DNA of 64,000 nt from Trichosphaerium sp. ATCC 40318 (lineage: Eukaryota > Discosea > Flabellinia > Trichosidae): positions 144,068-208,067 of the forward strand of contig JALMLS010000590.1 in assembly GCA_038496445.1 (NCBI GenBank), in the 5' to 3' direction. The translations under genes were made by a program, and so were the position numbers. The notes beneath the pieces are model-generated. The model was given only the letters and a program-made list of their open reading frames with translations, was not told where the DNA came from and ran no database searches. Positions 11,328 to 22,802 of the stretch are shown in pieces (positions within the stretch are counted from its first letter, which is position 1; the number at the start of each line of letters is the position of its first letter).

Positions 11328-13721
11328 TACACGACAATATTCGGTAGCTGTCATTTCAAAACCCTACAGGTACTAAAATATGATTTATACGCACTAAGTA
11401 GTTGTCTAATCGAACCAAGGAATGATATACAAGATCACAAAGAAAGTTATTTTCAAACAAACCAATATAACGCACTGAACCGCGTTGGGAAGGTTCTAAA
11501 CGTAAAATCGCTGGACGATTGGTTTAACATTACGCATGAAATGATAACGGCTTACGACCCTTTTATATGCCGAGATACGCGCCTCAGCAAGCTATTACCA
11601 CATATATTCCCAAAGTTCGAGTGGAAAAAATGGAAATTCCGTAGCGAGTACGTCTGCGGACGCATTACCTTTTGGACTCTCTGTTGCGCGCCAAACCAAC
11701 AAGAAAATAGTAACTTATGGATAGGAATCATGCTCCAAAGATATGGGATGATAAAGCAATGCAAAGATCCAAGTTTGAGGACATTGCAGAGAGACTTGGT
11801 ATAAAAACTTTTAGTGATTGGCTTCGCGTTACTCTTTCGGACTTTAGAGCAGTAGACAGCGCTAATATAATAAATACAAGGTACACCCAACATCTCTTTT
11901 GTTCTAAGAATGTAAAGTCCATCAATTTTTGTATTGCTGCGGCTCACAGTCCGTCATGAGAACGCAAGTGTCTCTAATTTTATGACACTTACCGCGTAGC
12001 TTCATTCCTATGCTTATATTAATGATTGAACTGCTTGAAGTACATACGTACCGCGTTTGTTGAACAGCAACATTTTATTTTATTTGTATTAAAATCGTTT
12101 CTTATCATTGCACGTGTAGGTACAATTACTCGGTGTTAAATGCACTTGAAAGTATATACCCTGAAAGAGAATGGCCAAAGAGTTTGGATAGGTATTATAA
12201 AAGGAGCATACTAGAAGATAGATTATCTGACGAAGTGCCTGAGTATGATACAGATTATATTGAAAAACTTGCAGAAAAGTTGGATATAAAAGATGCTAGT
12301 GGATGGCTAAAGTTATCACGATCTCAGTATTTACCCTATGCTCGGTTTTTACTAAAAAAGCACGTGATAATGTTTTATTTATTTAGTAGTTATTTATACT
12401 CGCTGTAGATACGGATCTATGATCAATATTTTGGCGAAGTGTTATCCAAAGCATTTTGTTTCTGGAATGTATGTTACTTTTTTTGGATTTTTTTTTGACG
12501 TTTTCTTGTTAAAGTAAATTGTAGGGGTCTTGATTCTGGTGATACCTTGGCCTTATGTAAGCAAATTTCGAAGGATCATAACATAGAGGATCCCCAGTCT
12601 TGGTATTAATATGAGCTATGAAAGCGAAAGTAAAAATACTTACCGTTTTTTATTGCATAGGTATCGCTTTTCTAGAGATTATTTGAATCACCTCAATTCT
12701 TCGTCTTCCAACAATGGAGCAACGCCAAAAGCACTTCATGGTTTTCCAAGAATATTACAAGTAATGTACCCTGAAGAAAAATGGAATTGGGATATGTTCA
12801 ATAGCTCAGACAAGCGAGGAAAGCAGTGGTGAGTTTTTATGAAAACGCTGATTTTTTTGGGGTTAATCCATGGCACAGAAGGCCTCTTTTTCGGTCGGGC
12901 TCATACGCATTTTATACTCGAACCCCCAAATATCGCTTAGCTCAATTAGTAGAGCATCTGTCTTAAGCACAGATGGTTGTGAGTCTGAATCTCACAGGGA
13001 ACATTATTTTTTTATAAACTTGCTTAAATTATAATTTTTTGACATTTGACACTTTCGATATCATACTAATTTATCAACATAGGTGGTTGCTAAATTGTGT
13101 AAAAAAGATTCTATCTAGTTATGTCGTATTGGAAGACTATGTGCCTGGTATAGAAATAAGTAAAAAGTCAGATATCGAGATTTCTCTTGATATTTTTATT
13201 CCGGAGCTTCGACTTGCTTTAGAGTATCAAGGAGAGCAGCACTATATTGATATACCGTCAAAGTTCGGTCCAACAATCATACGTGAGCGTAGGGACCTTG
13301 AGAAACTGAAACAATGCCAACAAAACGGTAAACGCTGCAAGTCAATTTATCTGCGTTTTCTAATGCTATCAAAATGTAGGTATAACTGTTTTACCTATCC
13401 CTTATTGGTGGAATGGTAATAGCGATGATATTGCAGCTACAATTTTACATTATAGGTATGGCCCACCTCTGCATTTTAGTCGTCTTGTGTGGACTTATTG
13501 CCAAAACTCGATTTTTTTTCTCTTGAAACGAAATACTAACTATTGCTGCGTTTAGGCCTGACCTCTCTGCTGCAATTGGACGCACACACGGCACTCCTCT
13601 TGTTACTCTCAAAGAGAGTTATATTGGTATTCCTTTAAAAGAACACAAAACGTCAGCACAGCATGCTCCTAGTGCTGGCTTACAACAAGTGACTGTCGCT
13701 AATGTAATTGTAAATAATTAA
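11328..13721 (+). CDS. Tandem-repeat protein with PD-(D/E)XK-like nuclease C-terminus
   Basis: Exons join in frame to TAA 13719-13721. The 5' boundary is the limit of the open frame, and the true ATG lies in an unlocated upstream exon. The protein has about four repeats with the theme L-x-I-x-S-x-DWxxVT...LxxxYPExxW; examples are LDDWFNITHEMI then FPKFEWKKWKF, FSDWLRVTLSDFRA, LNALESIYPEREWPK, and ILQVMYPEEKWNW. The C-terminal domain contains SLDIFIPELRLALEYQGEQH, then RERRDLEKLKQCQQNG and LPIPYWWN, resembling Vsr/DUF559-like restriction-endonuclease folds (D...E-x-Q). Introns carry GTACAC, GTATG, GTGAG and one GC (12360) donor. The intron 12829-13082 contains a tRNA-like sequence. Function unknown; a DNA or RNA nuclease is inferred. 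Confidence 0.7.
12360..12408 (+). other. GC-AG intron
   Basis: The frame is kept only if AA|GCACGT is used as donor and GTAG|A as acceptor (49 bases), joining LLKK to YGSMINILAKCYP. The donor differs from the local GTACGT consensus by GC for GT. Confidence 0.65.
12931..13003 (+). tRNA. tRNA-like sequence inside an intron, probably a tRNA pseudogene
   Basis: The cloverleaf core is clear. D-arm GCTC/GAGC spans 12940-12955. The anticodon stem TCTGT/ACAGA (12957-12961/12969-12973) has loop CTTAAGC, reading anticodon TAA. A 5-base variable loop follows, then T-stem GTGAG/CTCAC with loop TCTGAAT (12979-12995). The acceptor arm is poor: TATCGCT against AGGGAAC pairs at only 4 of 7 positions. The T-loop departs from TTCRANN. 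Anticodon UAA would mean leucine, but leucine tRNAs normally have a long variable arm, so this is either a decayed tRNA or one with a changed anticodon. It lies on the same strand as its host gene. Confidence 0.55.
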
Positions 13722-14031
13722 AAAAAACTTTTTTTAGACTTTTTTTTGTCAATTACAGACGTTTGGAATATGTTTCTAGCTAGGTAGTTGAGTCTTTGCG
13801 TGTTACGATAAGAAAGCCCTATTAACGAGCTGTTATGATTATATTCTAACAACGTAATGTAAATGAATCTATAGAAGGCGTCAAAGGAGGTTTAGTGTTC
13901 GTAGACGGCGTATAAGAGACAAAACTTAATAAATGAAGTTAAGGTTGGTCATTCCGTATCAAAAAGCTATTTCTGCGTTGAGGAATTACTGCTACTCATT
14001 GTACAAGATATCAACTTGTCTGTAGCTTATC
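13722..14031. other. Intergenic
   Basis: About 310 bases between two plus-strand genes. It contains T-runs around 13731-13748 just past the stop codon and presumably the promoter of the RhoGAP gene. No other feature seen. Confidence 0.4.
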
Positions 14032-17000
14032 ATGGCTGCGAAGGTGCTGTTTTTAAAGAAATATTTGGATAAATAGTTTACAAATTCAATACAGGTTACG
14101 CCTTTGAAGAAGGCCATGAGCACTGCTGCGCAAGATTTAGTTTGTACGACATTATTACTGTTTTTAGCTCATTTTGGTTAGCCGTCACAGTCAGCTCCGG
14201 TAGAGCACTTATACATGTACGCGTTGTGGTCCCTCAGAAATACAACGAAGCTACAGTCGCTTGTGAGGTTTGTGAAGTTTGCTATCGTCTAATAGTAGTT
14301 AACTAAGCCTTATATTATAGCATTCGTGTCGTAAGAGCGAGTTTCTCCAAAACCTTAATCAAAACGATTTACCTTTTGACAAGGATAAAGTAAAGTATGC
14401 ATGCGTTAAAACACCTATAATATATATGGTGATCAAAACTAACGAGGTTTTTTACAAAGGGTGTTCGTAGAGCACGATCGGTTTGGTAAAAACGGCTTAT
14501 TTCTATGGGAGGATGCAGATTTATCACTTGGAAGGCTTGTTAATACAAAAGAAAACGATCAGGTACCGTTTCGCGTGAATTATACAATTTTGACGCGAAA
14601 ACTGCCATTTGCAACGCCCAAGCGTTTATTTGGCTATGGCAAGTGCATTTCACGTTGTTGTTCGCTTGTGGAGTGCACACGTGAAGTAAACTTTGGAAAC
14701 CGAACGTGTTAAATGTCAAAAAATGTGACTGACAAAATGTTTCTTCTAGGCTATTCCTTATGTAAATACAATATATCTTTTGGGTATTGGTGATCAAGCT
14801 GTACCGAAACAAAGTAAAGAAGCTCGTAAAAGGAAGCAATGGCATCGTCGTATGAGCAACAAGGCTCTTAAACGGCTAAAACGTAAATCAGAGGTGAGTA
14901 CGACGAATTTTTGGCAGACTTTTCTTTGTTTTCACAGTGAAGAAAAATTCTGTGGATATCAACGAAAAAACTCCGTCCTAAACAGGTTTTTTTGGATTTT
15001 TTTTTTGTTCAGAAAATCAGGACGAAAATAATCCAAAAATAGTTTTGAAGTCCTATAACTATTAAATAGAATAAAAATGTTGGTGGACGCGTTTTTTATA
15101 AAGCTAATGTTTATTTATAGCCTCGAAGTAGTGGTACGAATAGTCTGAAAAATAGTAAAAAATCAGATGCTGGTGGTTTATTCTTTGATCTTGATATCGT
15201 TACTACCATCTTAAACTTCTTGGCTAAGAACCGTGCGCATTTCTCTTCATTAAAATCTTTATTGTGACAATGCTCCAAATCTTTTTTTTTTGATAGTTGG
15301 CGTCAACAAGACACGAAAAAAATGAGATTTTTTTTGTTTATCTTTTTAACTGGTTTGTTAGATTGCGAGCAATATGAAGGTATATTTCGCGTTTCTGGTG
15401 ATAGTGGTGAAATTATGAAAGCGTATAATATCGCTGTACATGACAAAGGAGAAATACCTGATGATACTTCTGTTTTTGTTGCTGGTGATGTATTAAAGAG
15501 ATATCTTCGCGATTTGACTGATCCAATCATTCCACATAAATTTTACTCTCCGTTCATTAGAACGCAACAACGTGCGTTAATATCACTTTACAACATTTAT
15601 GAACACATAATAATATTTATTTTGTAGAGGCTGATCCTACAACATGCTCTCAAACGCTCAAAGAAACACTCAAGTAAGTTGTTTTTTCTGCACATCCTTT
15701 TTTTCGTTTTGTTTATTTTTGTTCCTAGGTTACTTCCAAAAGCTAATTTTCAGGGTATGAAGGCTTTAGTTGGTTTACTTAGAGTTATATCTGATAACTC
15801 GGATATAAGTAAAATGACTATTGGTAATTTGGCGATTGTATTCCAACAGACAATTATGTGGTCTGAAAATGATGTCAGCGAGTTTTTCGCTCATTCCAAG
15901 TTTATTGGTGCACTCATAGAGGCAATGATAAGCCAGAGTGATGACATATTCGAAAAAGATAAATCAGAAACGACCATAAGATTACCAGACCAAGTTGCAG
16001 ATAATCCAACAACAGTGTAAGAAGAGAACCTTTGACAAAATCTATTGCTATTTTTTTTTATGTTAATTAATATTAATTTATCATTATAGTACTAAGACTG
16101 TATTACATCATGAATTGGAGCTTGTTCGAGATTCAACATCTACAAGTACGTATTATGTATACACGTACAAAATTCAATGAGCTTTACTAATGTGGTTGTT
16201 AAGGTGGAAACAGAAATCTTGTACCAACAATTGCAAAGAGAAAATCAAAGCAACTTGGTGAAATTCACGATTGGATGGAGAAGTCTCGTTCTGCACCTAA
16301 TATCGGTTCACCAGATAGTTCTACTAAAAAAGCACCAAAGAAGATGAATACTGTTGGAAACATACCATTAATGGTATCAGCAGATGCTGTCCGTCAAAAG
16401 AAAAAACAACTTCGTAATTCAGAGAAAAATCAAAGGTTTCTGAAGAAGCCTGACACAACCAAACCTCGAACGAATTCTGCAGGTTAGACACCGTAATTAC
16501 GTTTAATGTTTCATTATCTTATGATATATTATAGCACCACTGGTGACAGGTAATCCTAAGGACCTCAGTAGAAGAAATTCAGAAATGGTCGTTGGCGGTA
16601 CTGTAAGTCGTTTTTTATTTGATCTTCCTTAACTTGTATTTTCACTGAAGCCAATATTGTTCCTTACCATCTCTACATAGCGTGCTCTTAGTACAAAGAC
16701 AGGATCTAGAAGAGATAGGTCACGTTTCTCAGCACAAGTGAGAAAGATAAAGTCAATGAGAGAAGAGCCAGAGCCATTAACAAATTTTTCTGCTCGGATA
16801 CCGCCACCTATTGTTGGTAATGTACCCAAGCCTTCTCCTCTAACTGCAGCAACACCTCCACCAACTAGACCATCTTCTCGTCTTGCTAGTAGGCCTTTAT
16901 CGATGCCTATAACAGCCAAGATACCTGCGCCTATATCACTACCGGTTGCTTCACCAATACCGTCTCCTACATCACCACTATCGCCTACAAGCTCGAAAAA

Positions 17001-17860
17001 ACTAAAGAAAACGTACGTCAACGAGTCTTTTCATTTCTTGTTTTTTTTGATTCTTATTGATTTGGTCTTTTTGCTTTAGTTCTAAGCTTCGTGCTGCATA
17101 TCAGACGTTGAAGGATCCTAATGCAAGTATTGCTGATAAACAATCAGCAGCAGCAAAGCTTCATTCATCTGTACAAAAAGGCACGTGAGCATAACATCAA
17201 AACTAAAAAATATCCAAACAATTTTATTTTCTTCTTCTTGTTTTATTTTGGTTCCTTTCTTCGCAGCTACTCTGTCTTAAATTGTTTTTGGTTAATTCAT
17301 TTATAGATCGCGCCAAGGTTTTATCGTTTTTAAAAGGTAGACAAAAGAAGGACAATAAAGGAGTATATGATATGCTCTTTGAAATGCTTGATTTAATAGT
17401 TGCCATAAAAGAAAAGTCACCACGTTCAAAGTCCAAGAAAAAAGGATCGAAAGTAAAGCTTCTTGGTGTTAATAACTCTAAAAAGGACGTTAAAGAAAAT
17501 GGTATAGTCTCAATCGAGACAAAGAAGGTTGGAAATAAGGATACCAAGAAGAGTAAGAAAAAAGATAAATCAAGCTCTTCCAAAACAAAAGACGAAGAAG
17601 TCGATACTGTCGACGATTATGAGAGTAAGAACTCTCCTAACGCTGATAAACAACATTATAATGATAAAAATGTTGAAGAAGAGGCTGAAGAAGTTGAAGA
17701 GGAAGCTGACGAAGGTGAAGATCTTGAAGAAGATGACTCTGACGAAGAAGATGTTGAAGAATCTGAAGGTGAGGAAGACGAACCTGAAAGCAGTTATGAT
17801 CAATCTGAAGTTGATGATATAATGTCAAGTATATCAACTGGACCTCCTTCATCACGTTAA
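14032..17860 (+). CDS. RhoGAP domain protein with Ser/Pro-rich and acidic C-terminus
   Basis: A multi-exon gene from ATG 14032-14034 (MAAK|VTPLKKAMSTAAQD) to TAA at 17858-17860. The N-terminal exons (about 14032-14900) encode a beta-rich, possibly C2- or PH-like region, with one exon junction near 14400-14460 that I could not resolve. The RhoGAP domain follows (about 15170-15960): GLLDCEQYEGIFRVSGDSGE carries the arginine finger, then LKRYLRDLTDPIIPHKFY and IGNLAIVFQQTIMW. It would stimulate GTP hydrolysis by Rho-family GTPases and regulate actin. Downstream are Ser/Pro/Arg-rich low-complexity exons (16260-17010), a short helical segment, and a Lys-rich then Glu/Asp-rich tail (17400-17830). 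Confidence 0.85.
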
Positions 17861-18362
17861 CAACTTTTTTTATTTGTTTTTGATAGAAGACAAACAAAAA
17901 CAAGGTAAAAAGAAAAAAAAAAAAAATGTACAAGAAAAAATGTATTTGTGGATAAGTCAAAGTATATCAGTTTATTTTTATTAAATTTAATTTTACTTGA
18001 AAATAATAGGGTTGTACTACATACATTGTGTGGTGTATGACTAGTACCTAGACAAAAAATGTTAAGGTCAAAATGTGAAAAGTTTGCTCTTTCTCCTATT
18101 TTTGCGTTTGATATCAACTGTTACTTTTAATTGTTATGCAAAAGTGTCGTGGATCAATGATGAAAGGTGAGCATGATAATACAGTTGGGCGATGCTTTTT
18201 TCTAAAACAAAAGAGCACTTGAAAGTTGTTGGTTCTTATATTCATTCATTTTGCTTTTTACCATCGACTCACGTGGTCCTTGAGCAAATAGTACTGTTTA
18301 TTTTCGTGTTAAAGGATGTATTTACAATATATACAGACTTCTCTTGATGATACTTGAGCTAA
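17861..18362. other. Convergent 3' intergenic region
   Basis: It lies between the stop of the RhoGAP gene and the stop of the minus-strand membrane-protein gene. AT-rich with A-runs near 17906-17926. No gene or repeat recognised. Confidence 0.4.
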
Positions 18363-19524
18363 CTAGATGGCGATGCCTGTCTTTTTTCATATGGAAAAAC
18401 CTGTAAAAAGGTATAAGACAATACACATGTTTAAGAATAAACATACTGTTGTGCGGACAGATGGGATTAATAGTACGAGGACTATCACAACCAATACAGC
18501 AAAGAGAACAGCAACTATTATACCGCCAATAGCTGCCCCAGATAGAGAGGAAGAATCACTCGAGCAAACATCGAATACCTGAAAAACAACAGATAACCTT
18601 GAAAAAAAAACCATCAGGAAAAAAAACGGTTTTCAGTGTCAGGTTTCGTACGACGTTTCTGAGTATCTTTCTTCAACAGAAGCCCGTTCACAAATACCCA
18701 GACCTTTATAGAAATCAGTTAGATATTATTGATGATGAAATGGATACCACTTAGCCGTATAGAGTCAAATGTTGATGAGTTTCTACAATCAAAAAATAAA
18801 AGATCAAGTTTATTATCAGTTGCATTCTCTCTTTCTACTACCAATTCACCTCCAAGCGTGGCACATCCTACGGTATTCATTATTATTATTTCGATTTAAA
18901 CTTTGTCTTAAACGTACCCTCAACAGTAATTTTGGTAGAGGGGAGCAAACGGATATTGGATATACTGATATTTGTTACGGCAATAATTGTATCTGTCACA
19001 ATAGTCACGTTCGATACTGTATCCGTATCATTTATTCTCCATGATCCAAGCACACATTCGGCATTGGGAGAAGGTTTATCACCATAGCAGTCTACGGCAT
19101 CTAACATAATATTGGTATAAAACTTGGGTTTGGATAAACCAAACTACCTAGTAAACCTTTTTTTGTGTTTTAACGTACTACATATGGTTGTTTCGATACA
19201 AGCTTGCTCAGCACACCAAGAACAATTTAAAGCTAGGTTACATTCAAATTCTGTAGGTAGTATTGGACACCTAGCTGGGCTTCTCATAACTAATAAAAAA
19301 ACGTAACGTTAGTCTTTTCCGTCGTTTTGTAACACGTGTCGCGTACGGCAATCACCTCCACTATTTGTAGTGCATTCCCTTGGGTCCGCACACCATTGAC
19401 AATACGGAGTTGTTTTGTTGTAAAAATCGTTAACGCATTCAACAGGGTTAGTCGTTTGGCATGGTATTTGACAGTTACATGTGTATAAAAGTAGGCCTAG
19501 GAGTACGAATAAGTGGCTTTTCAT
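18363..19524 (-). CDS. Type I membrane protein with Cys-rich PSI-like ectodomain
   Basis: Six or seven exons from ATG 19522-19524 to TAG 18363-18365. A signal peptide (MKSHLFVLLGLLLYTCNCQ) precedes a Cys-rich ectodomain with PSI-like spacing (CVNDFYNKTTPYCQWCADP; a second set LNCSWCAEQACIE). A beta-rich region with N-glycosylation sequons follows (RINDTDTVSNVTI, TNISISN). Near the C-terminus SLSGAAIGGIIVAVLFAVLV is a single transmembrane helix with a short tail. Phase-consistent introns have GTACG-type donors; the last intron (GTCCGC donor) is needed to reach the tail ending SPSS. Likely a cell-surface protein; ligand unknown. The homology to plexin-type PSI domains is weak and based on cysteine spacing only. 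Confidence 0.7.
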
Positions 19525-20149
19525 TTTTATTTTTTCTGAAAAAAAAAAAAGAAGTTTCAGGAAAGTTTCCAGTTAATTTCATGTCTTGCCCGTTAATTTT
19601 CAAGAAAACCAAGAAGTATCTATTAGAGATAATTATGGTGTTTGGCAATATATCAATATATTCCTGTATTTACGAGTAATCTGTCCGCGGGTTAGTCCCC
19701 GCATGGGAACTTTTCGTTGAATGTACAAAAAACAACACGACAAATGACGTCCTACCTGGGAAAATTGTACAGAGTTTTCTTACTTTACCAAAATTACGCT
19801 ACACTCCTGTTTTCTTCTTTTGAATTTTATATTGGCTCACGGAGTGAAAAACACGTGTTTGGTTTTGGTCATTTCCTAGTTAATCATAATCATTGAAGCC
19901 TTCTATTGTCAAGCTCTGTACATGTGTACACTTAGTCGTAGTTAGTAAAGTAGTTATGTTCGTGGTTATAATCAGCTATAGCATTTATAAACAGTATCTA
20001 AAGTCAGACATTTACAATTGCATGAACTTCTACATTAAGTAAGAGCAAACCTTTCATTGAATACATGTCGTTCAGTTGACTTGCTCAGACAATCTAATTA
20101 ACTCCAGAATCAACCCTTTGGATACTTGTCTGTCCGTTGCGCAATAGCA
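19525..20149. promoter_or_regulatory. Divergent intergenic region
   Basis: About 625 bases separating the membrane-protein gene (minus) from the MORN copy 3 (plus). It contains CACGTG near 19853. No coding exon supported. Confidence 0.35.
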
Positions 20150-20719
20150 ATGTCTACAACTCGCTGTTTTACTGGCGAGAGAAGCCATATGGATTTACAT
20201 CTGCTTCAAATGCCTATTGAGCTTCACTACGCGTTCCTTGAACTAGATTTGGAGACTTTTATTAAATGGCCGCTCCTGTGTTATCAAACAGCAGTTACAT
20301 CAAGATATGATGATAAACTACGTAAGAATGGCCGATTTAAATATGTTACAAAGCTTGGTGAACGTCACAATTGTCAATTCAAGAGTGGGAGAAAAAACGG
20401 CACGTACACTATCCATTTGGCTACCGGAGATATTTATTGGATACGTCATTACAAAAATGGGAGGCTAGATGGCGAAGAAAAAAAGTGGCAAGTCAAATTG
20501 TCAAATCTCAGCTATTTGAGGCTTCATTGCCATTATACTAATGGCTTACTTACTGGAGAGAAGCAACGGTGGCTTTCAGATGGAACTCCGCTCTCTCAAT
20601 GTTTTTACAAAAATGGGAAGCTACATGGTTTGTATAAGGTCTGGATATCGGGTAGAGTGATGGGTACTGAGTACAAAGACGGAAAGAGCCTAGGGAAAGT
20701 AATAAAGGTTCAAGAATGA
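20150..20719 (+). CDS. F-box-like/MORN-variant repeat protein (copy 3)
   Basis: A single exon of 189 codons starting at ATG 20150-20152; the frame is open slightly further upstream but has no other ATG. MDLHLLQMPIELHYAFLELD is followed by the family signature KWPLLCYQTAVTSRYDDKLR, then four or five degenerate MORN-variant repeats (HYKNGRLDGEEKKW, HYTNGLLTGEKQRWLSDG, FYKNGKLHGLYKVW). This is the shortest member and appears intact. It sits alone, about 14 kb from copies 1-2 and 12 kb from copies 4-5. Function unknown; N-terminus inferred F-box-like. Confidence 0.78.
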   Translation: MSTTRCFTGERSHMDLHLLQMPIELHYAFLELDLETFIKWPLLCYQTAVTSRYDDKLRKNGRFKYVTKLGERHNCQFKSGRKNGTYTIHLATGDIYWIRHYKNGRLDGEEKKWQVKLSNLSYLRLHCHYTNGLLTGEKQRWLSDGTPLSQCFYKNGKLHGLYKVWISGRVMGTEYKDGKSLGKVIKVQE

Positions 20720-21444
20720 TAAAGTACTTACAGCACCAATGTCAACAATTAGTCGTCTTAGTAAAACTTGTTTGACTCAGCTTTGTTTTTGTGATTACAA
20801 TTATATACGTGTGACACGTGCTTTATCATATTGGGAGTTTTCAGTTGGTTCTTTTTTGTATCCTATGCTTCTCAGATATAATTGACTTAAGTACTTACAA
20901 CCATTTTGCACAATTGGTCTTAAATGTAGCCATAGACTCAATAAACAGACATTCATTCATTCATTTTGCACATTTACTGTTTTCAGTGACTTGAAAGCAC
21001 TCATCAGCCTCTTGTGTAATGCCCCAGAAATTGCTATTAACTTTTTATTAAACAAGCAAATATCATCGAACAAAATAAAAAGAGGGTTTGTTGGTGACGT
21101 CCAACATGTTTTTTACCCTCAAAATTTTTGGTTTTCTACTGTTTTTGTCAAAGGGTGACAACATTAGTAAACAGCTGAAAAAGAACTGATTACCGTACAT
21201 GTATTAAGAGAACATAAAATTATGAACACGATAAAGGAAGATAGTGTTGCTACACGGTTCCCACCCATGAACATCTGACCAAACCTTGTCTTCTAAGTTA
21301 TTTAATTTTCGTGCTTGGAAATAAAAAAAAAAAACCTGCTTACATACAAAGAACATGATATTTCACATATCCCTTCCAACCTTTACCTTAAGTGTAAATA
21401 AAGGATGGCTTAGAAGATACATCTAATGTTTAATCATATAACAA
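20720..21444. other. Intergenic
   Basis: About 725 bases with no supported gene, RNA or repeat. CACGTG occurs near 20815. Confidence 0.35.
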
Positions 21445-21817
21445 ATGTCATCACACCTTGTAAAAGCAATACGCAAAACGACTGATACTCTACTCTTTCT
21501 ATCATGTGCTTTTACACTTCTTCAAACAGCTGCCTTTATTAACGTCATTGTATTAACCTACAATAACCAACTCCCAACAGGTACCACAGGAGGTTAAAAG
21601 TAACCAACAACAAGAAAACGCTAACATGCTCTACACAGGATATGAAATTGACCATACCTTATTGTACGTATTCTCTGTTATAGCACTTGTATCTTCGGTC
21701 TTGGGTTTTGTATTGGAGGTAAATGAAAGCTTTAAAACTCGATCTAAATTTGCTGTAGTGCGTCCGAGAATACTTGGTTTTGATTCAGATTACATTAAAA
21801 TACAGCTACATGGATAA
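21445..21817 (+). CDS. Small two-helix membrane protein
   Basis: Two exons (21445-21580 and 21615-21817) with a 34-base intron (GTACCA...ACAAG), 112 residues in frame. Two hydrophobic helices are visible, LLFLSCAFTLLQTAAFINVI and LLYVFSVIALVSSVLGFVLE, the second followed by a basic tail. A further GTAAAT donor exists at the end of the second helix (about 21720), so a longer spliced form is possible. Not recognised as a known family. Confidence 0.5.
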
Positions 21818-22228
21818 TATGGTCACAGAAGAAGAATGTAAAAGCTGTAATGTTTGACACTGGAATACGAAATAAATCACGTTTTTCTGTTTATACATAA
21901 TATCTCCTTTTAAGTGCACCTTAATGGCTACAGTGACTTTGCTTATAACGCTTCTTGCAAACCCCTCAGCGTAAATATTTGCGTGCTACAGAACGTAACA
22001 ACCAAGCAGCTCCAATAGCAGCAGAACATAGTTATTTTCTGTCACATAAAAAAAAAACATCAAAAAGTCAAAAAAACCTGCCAGTTGAGGCCATGCTTTG
22101 CAGCCAAGATTCAACGAAATAGAAAGCGCTTTAATACACTTCTACATTTATTATAATAAACAATTATCACTCAAGGCTTAATGGATGGTATTTATGTACA
22201 ACTCAAAGAGCGAGCACAAAGGAACTGA

Positions 22229-22600
22229 GCTTATTTTTTATGTAGCACTATAACCATAAAAGAAGAGGTAGTCGTAGTGGTACCAAAGGCGTACCATGCA
22301 GTATTGATAACAGATATTGAAAATACATACACAACACCCGAAAAAACCAGTAGATCGCCTCTCAGTTCAGCCTCAGAGCTCAGAAGTAAAAAACGCTCAA
22401 CATGTTATAAAATTGGAAGTGGATTCTTAGATACTTTTTTGTGTTGTTTCAGAAAGACGTGCAGGACTAATAATTTTTTTTTTGCGTTTATGATAGGATG
22501 GGTATTAGGTTGGTTTGCTGCTATACCTTGTTGTTTCGTTGGCTGTTTCTGTGACGACGTTGGAGAAGGTAGAATACGGCGTAAAATGCACGTGAATTAA
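22229..22600 (+). CDS. Hypothetical Cys-rich membrane protein, start unresolved
   Basis: The frame is open from 22229 to the TAA at 22598-22600 without an early ATG, so a 5' exon is missing from this call. A Ser/Thr/Lys-rich region (about 22310-22410) precedes a Cys-rich hydrophobic end (FLDTFLCCFRKTC, then FFFAFMIGWVLGWFAAIPCC). A palmitoylated or membrane-inserted C-terminus is possible. It could be a further exon of the gene at 21445. Confidence 0.4.
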   Translation, partial: AYFLCSTITIKEEVVVVVPKAYHAVLITDIENTYTTPEKTSRSPLSSASELRSKKRSTCYKIGSGFLDTFLCCFRKTCRTNNFFFAFMIGWVLGWFAAIPCCFVGCFCDDVGEGRIRRKMHVN

Positions 22601-22802
22601 TTTTACGTCGTACTGCACGCTAGTGCTCATGCTATTATATAGGTCGTTCTGTTTATGCCTTGGTGTTACCATTCATACTTTTCTTTTTCTCTTGGTTTTC
22701 TTATTTTTGGTTGTTCGCATATAAACTTTATTTGGACCACTGATGTTAAAAGCACAAAAAAAAACCCAAAGAAACACAGAAAATAGTAAAAAAAAATTAT
22801 GT

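Noticed and set aside
12355-12370. Frameshift or sequencing error at the 12360 exon end
   Set aside because: A GC-AG intron with a donor close to the local consensus explains the break without any error, and two similar cases occur in the window.
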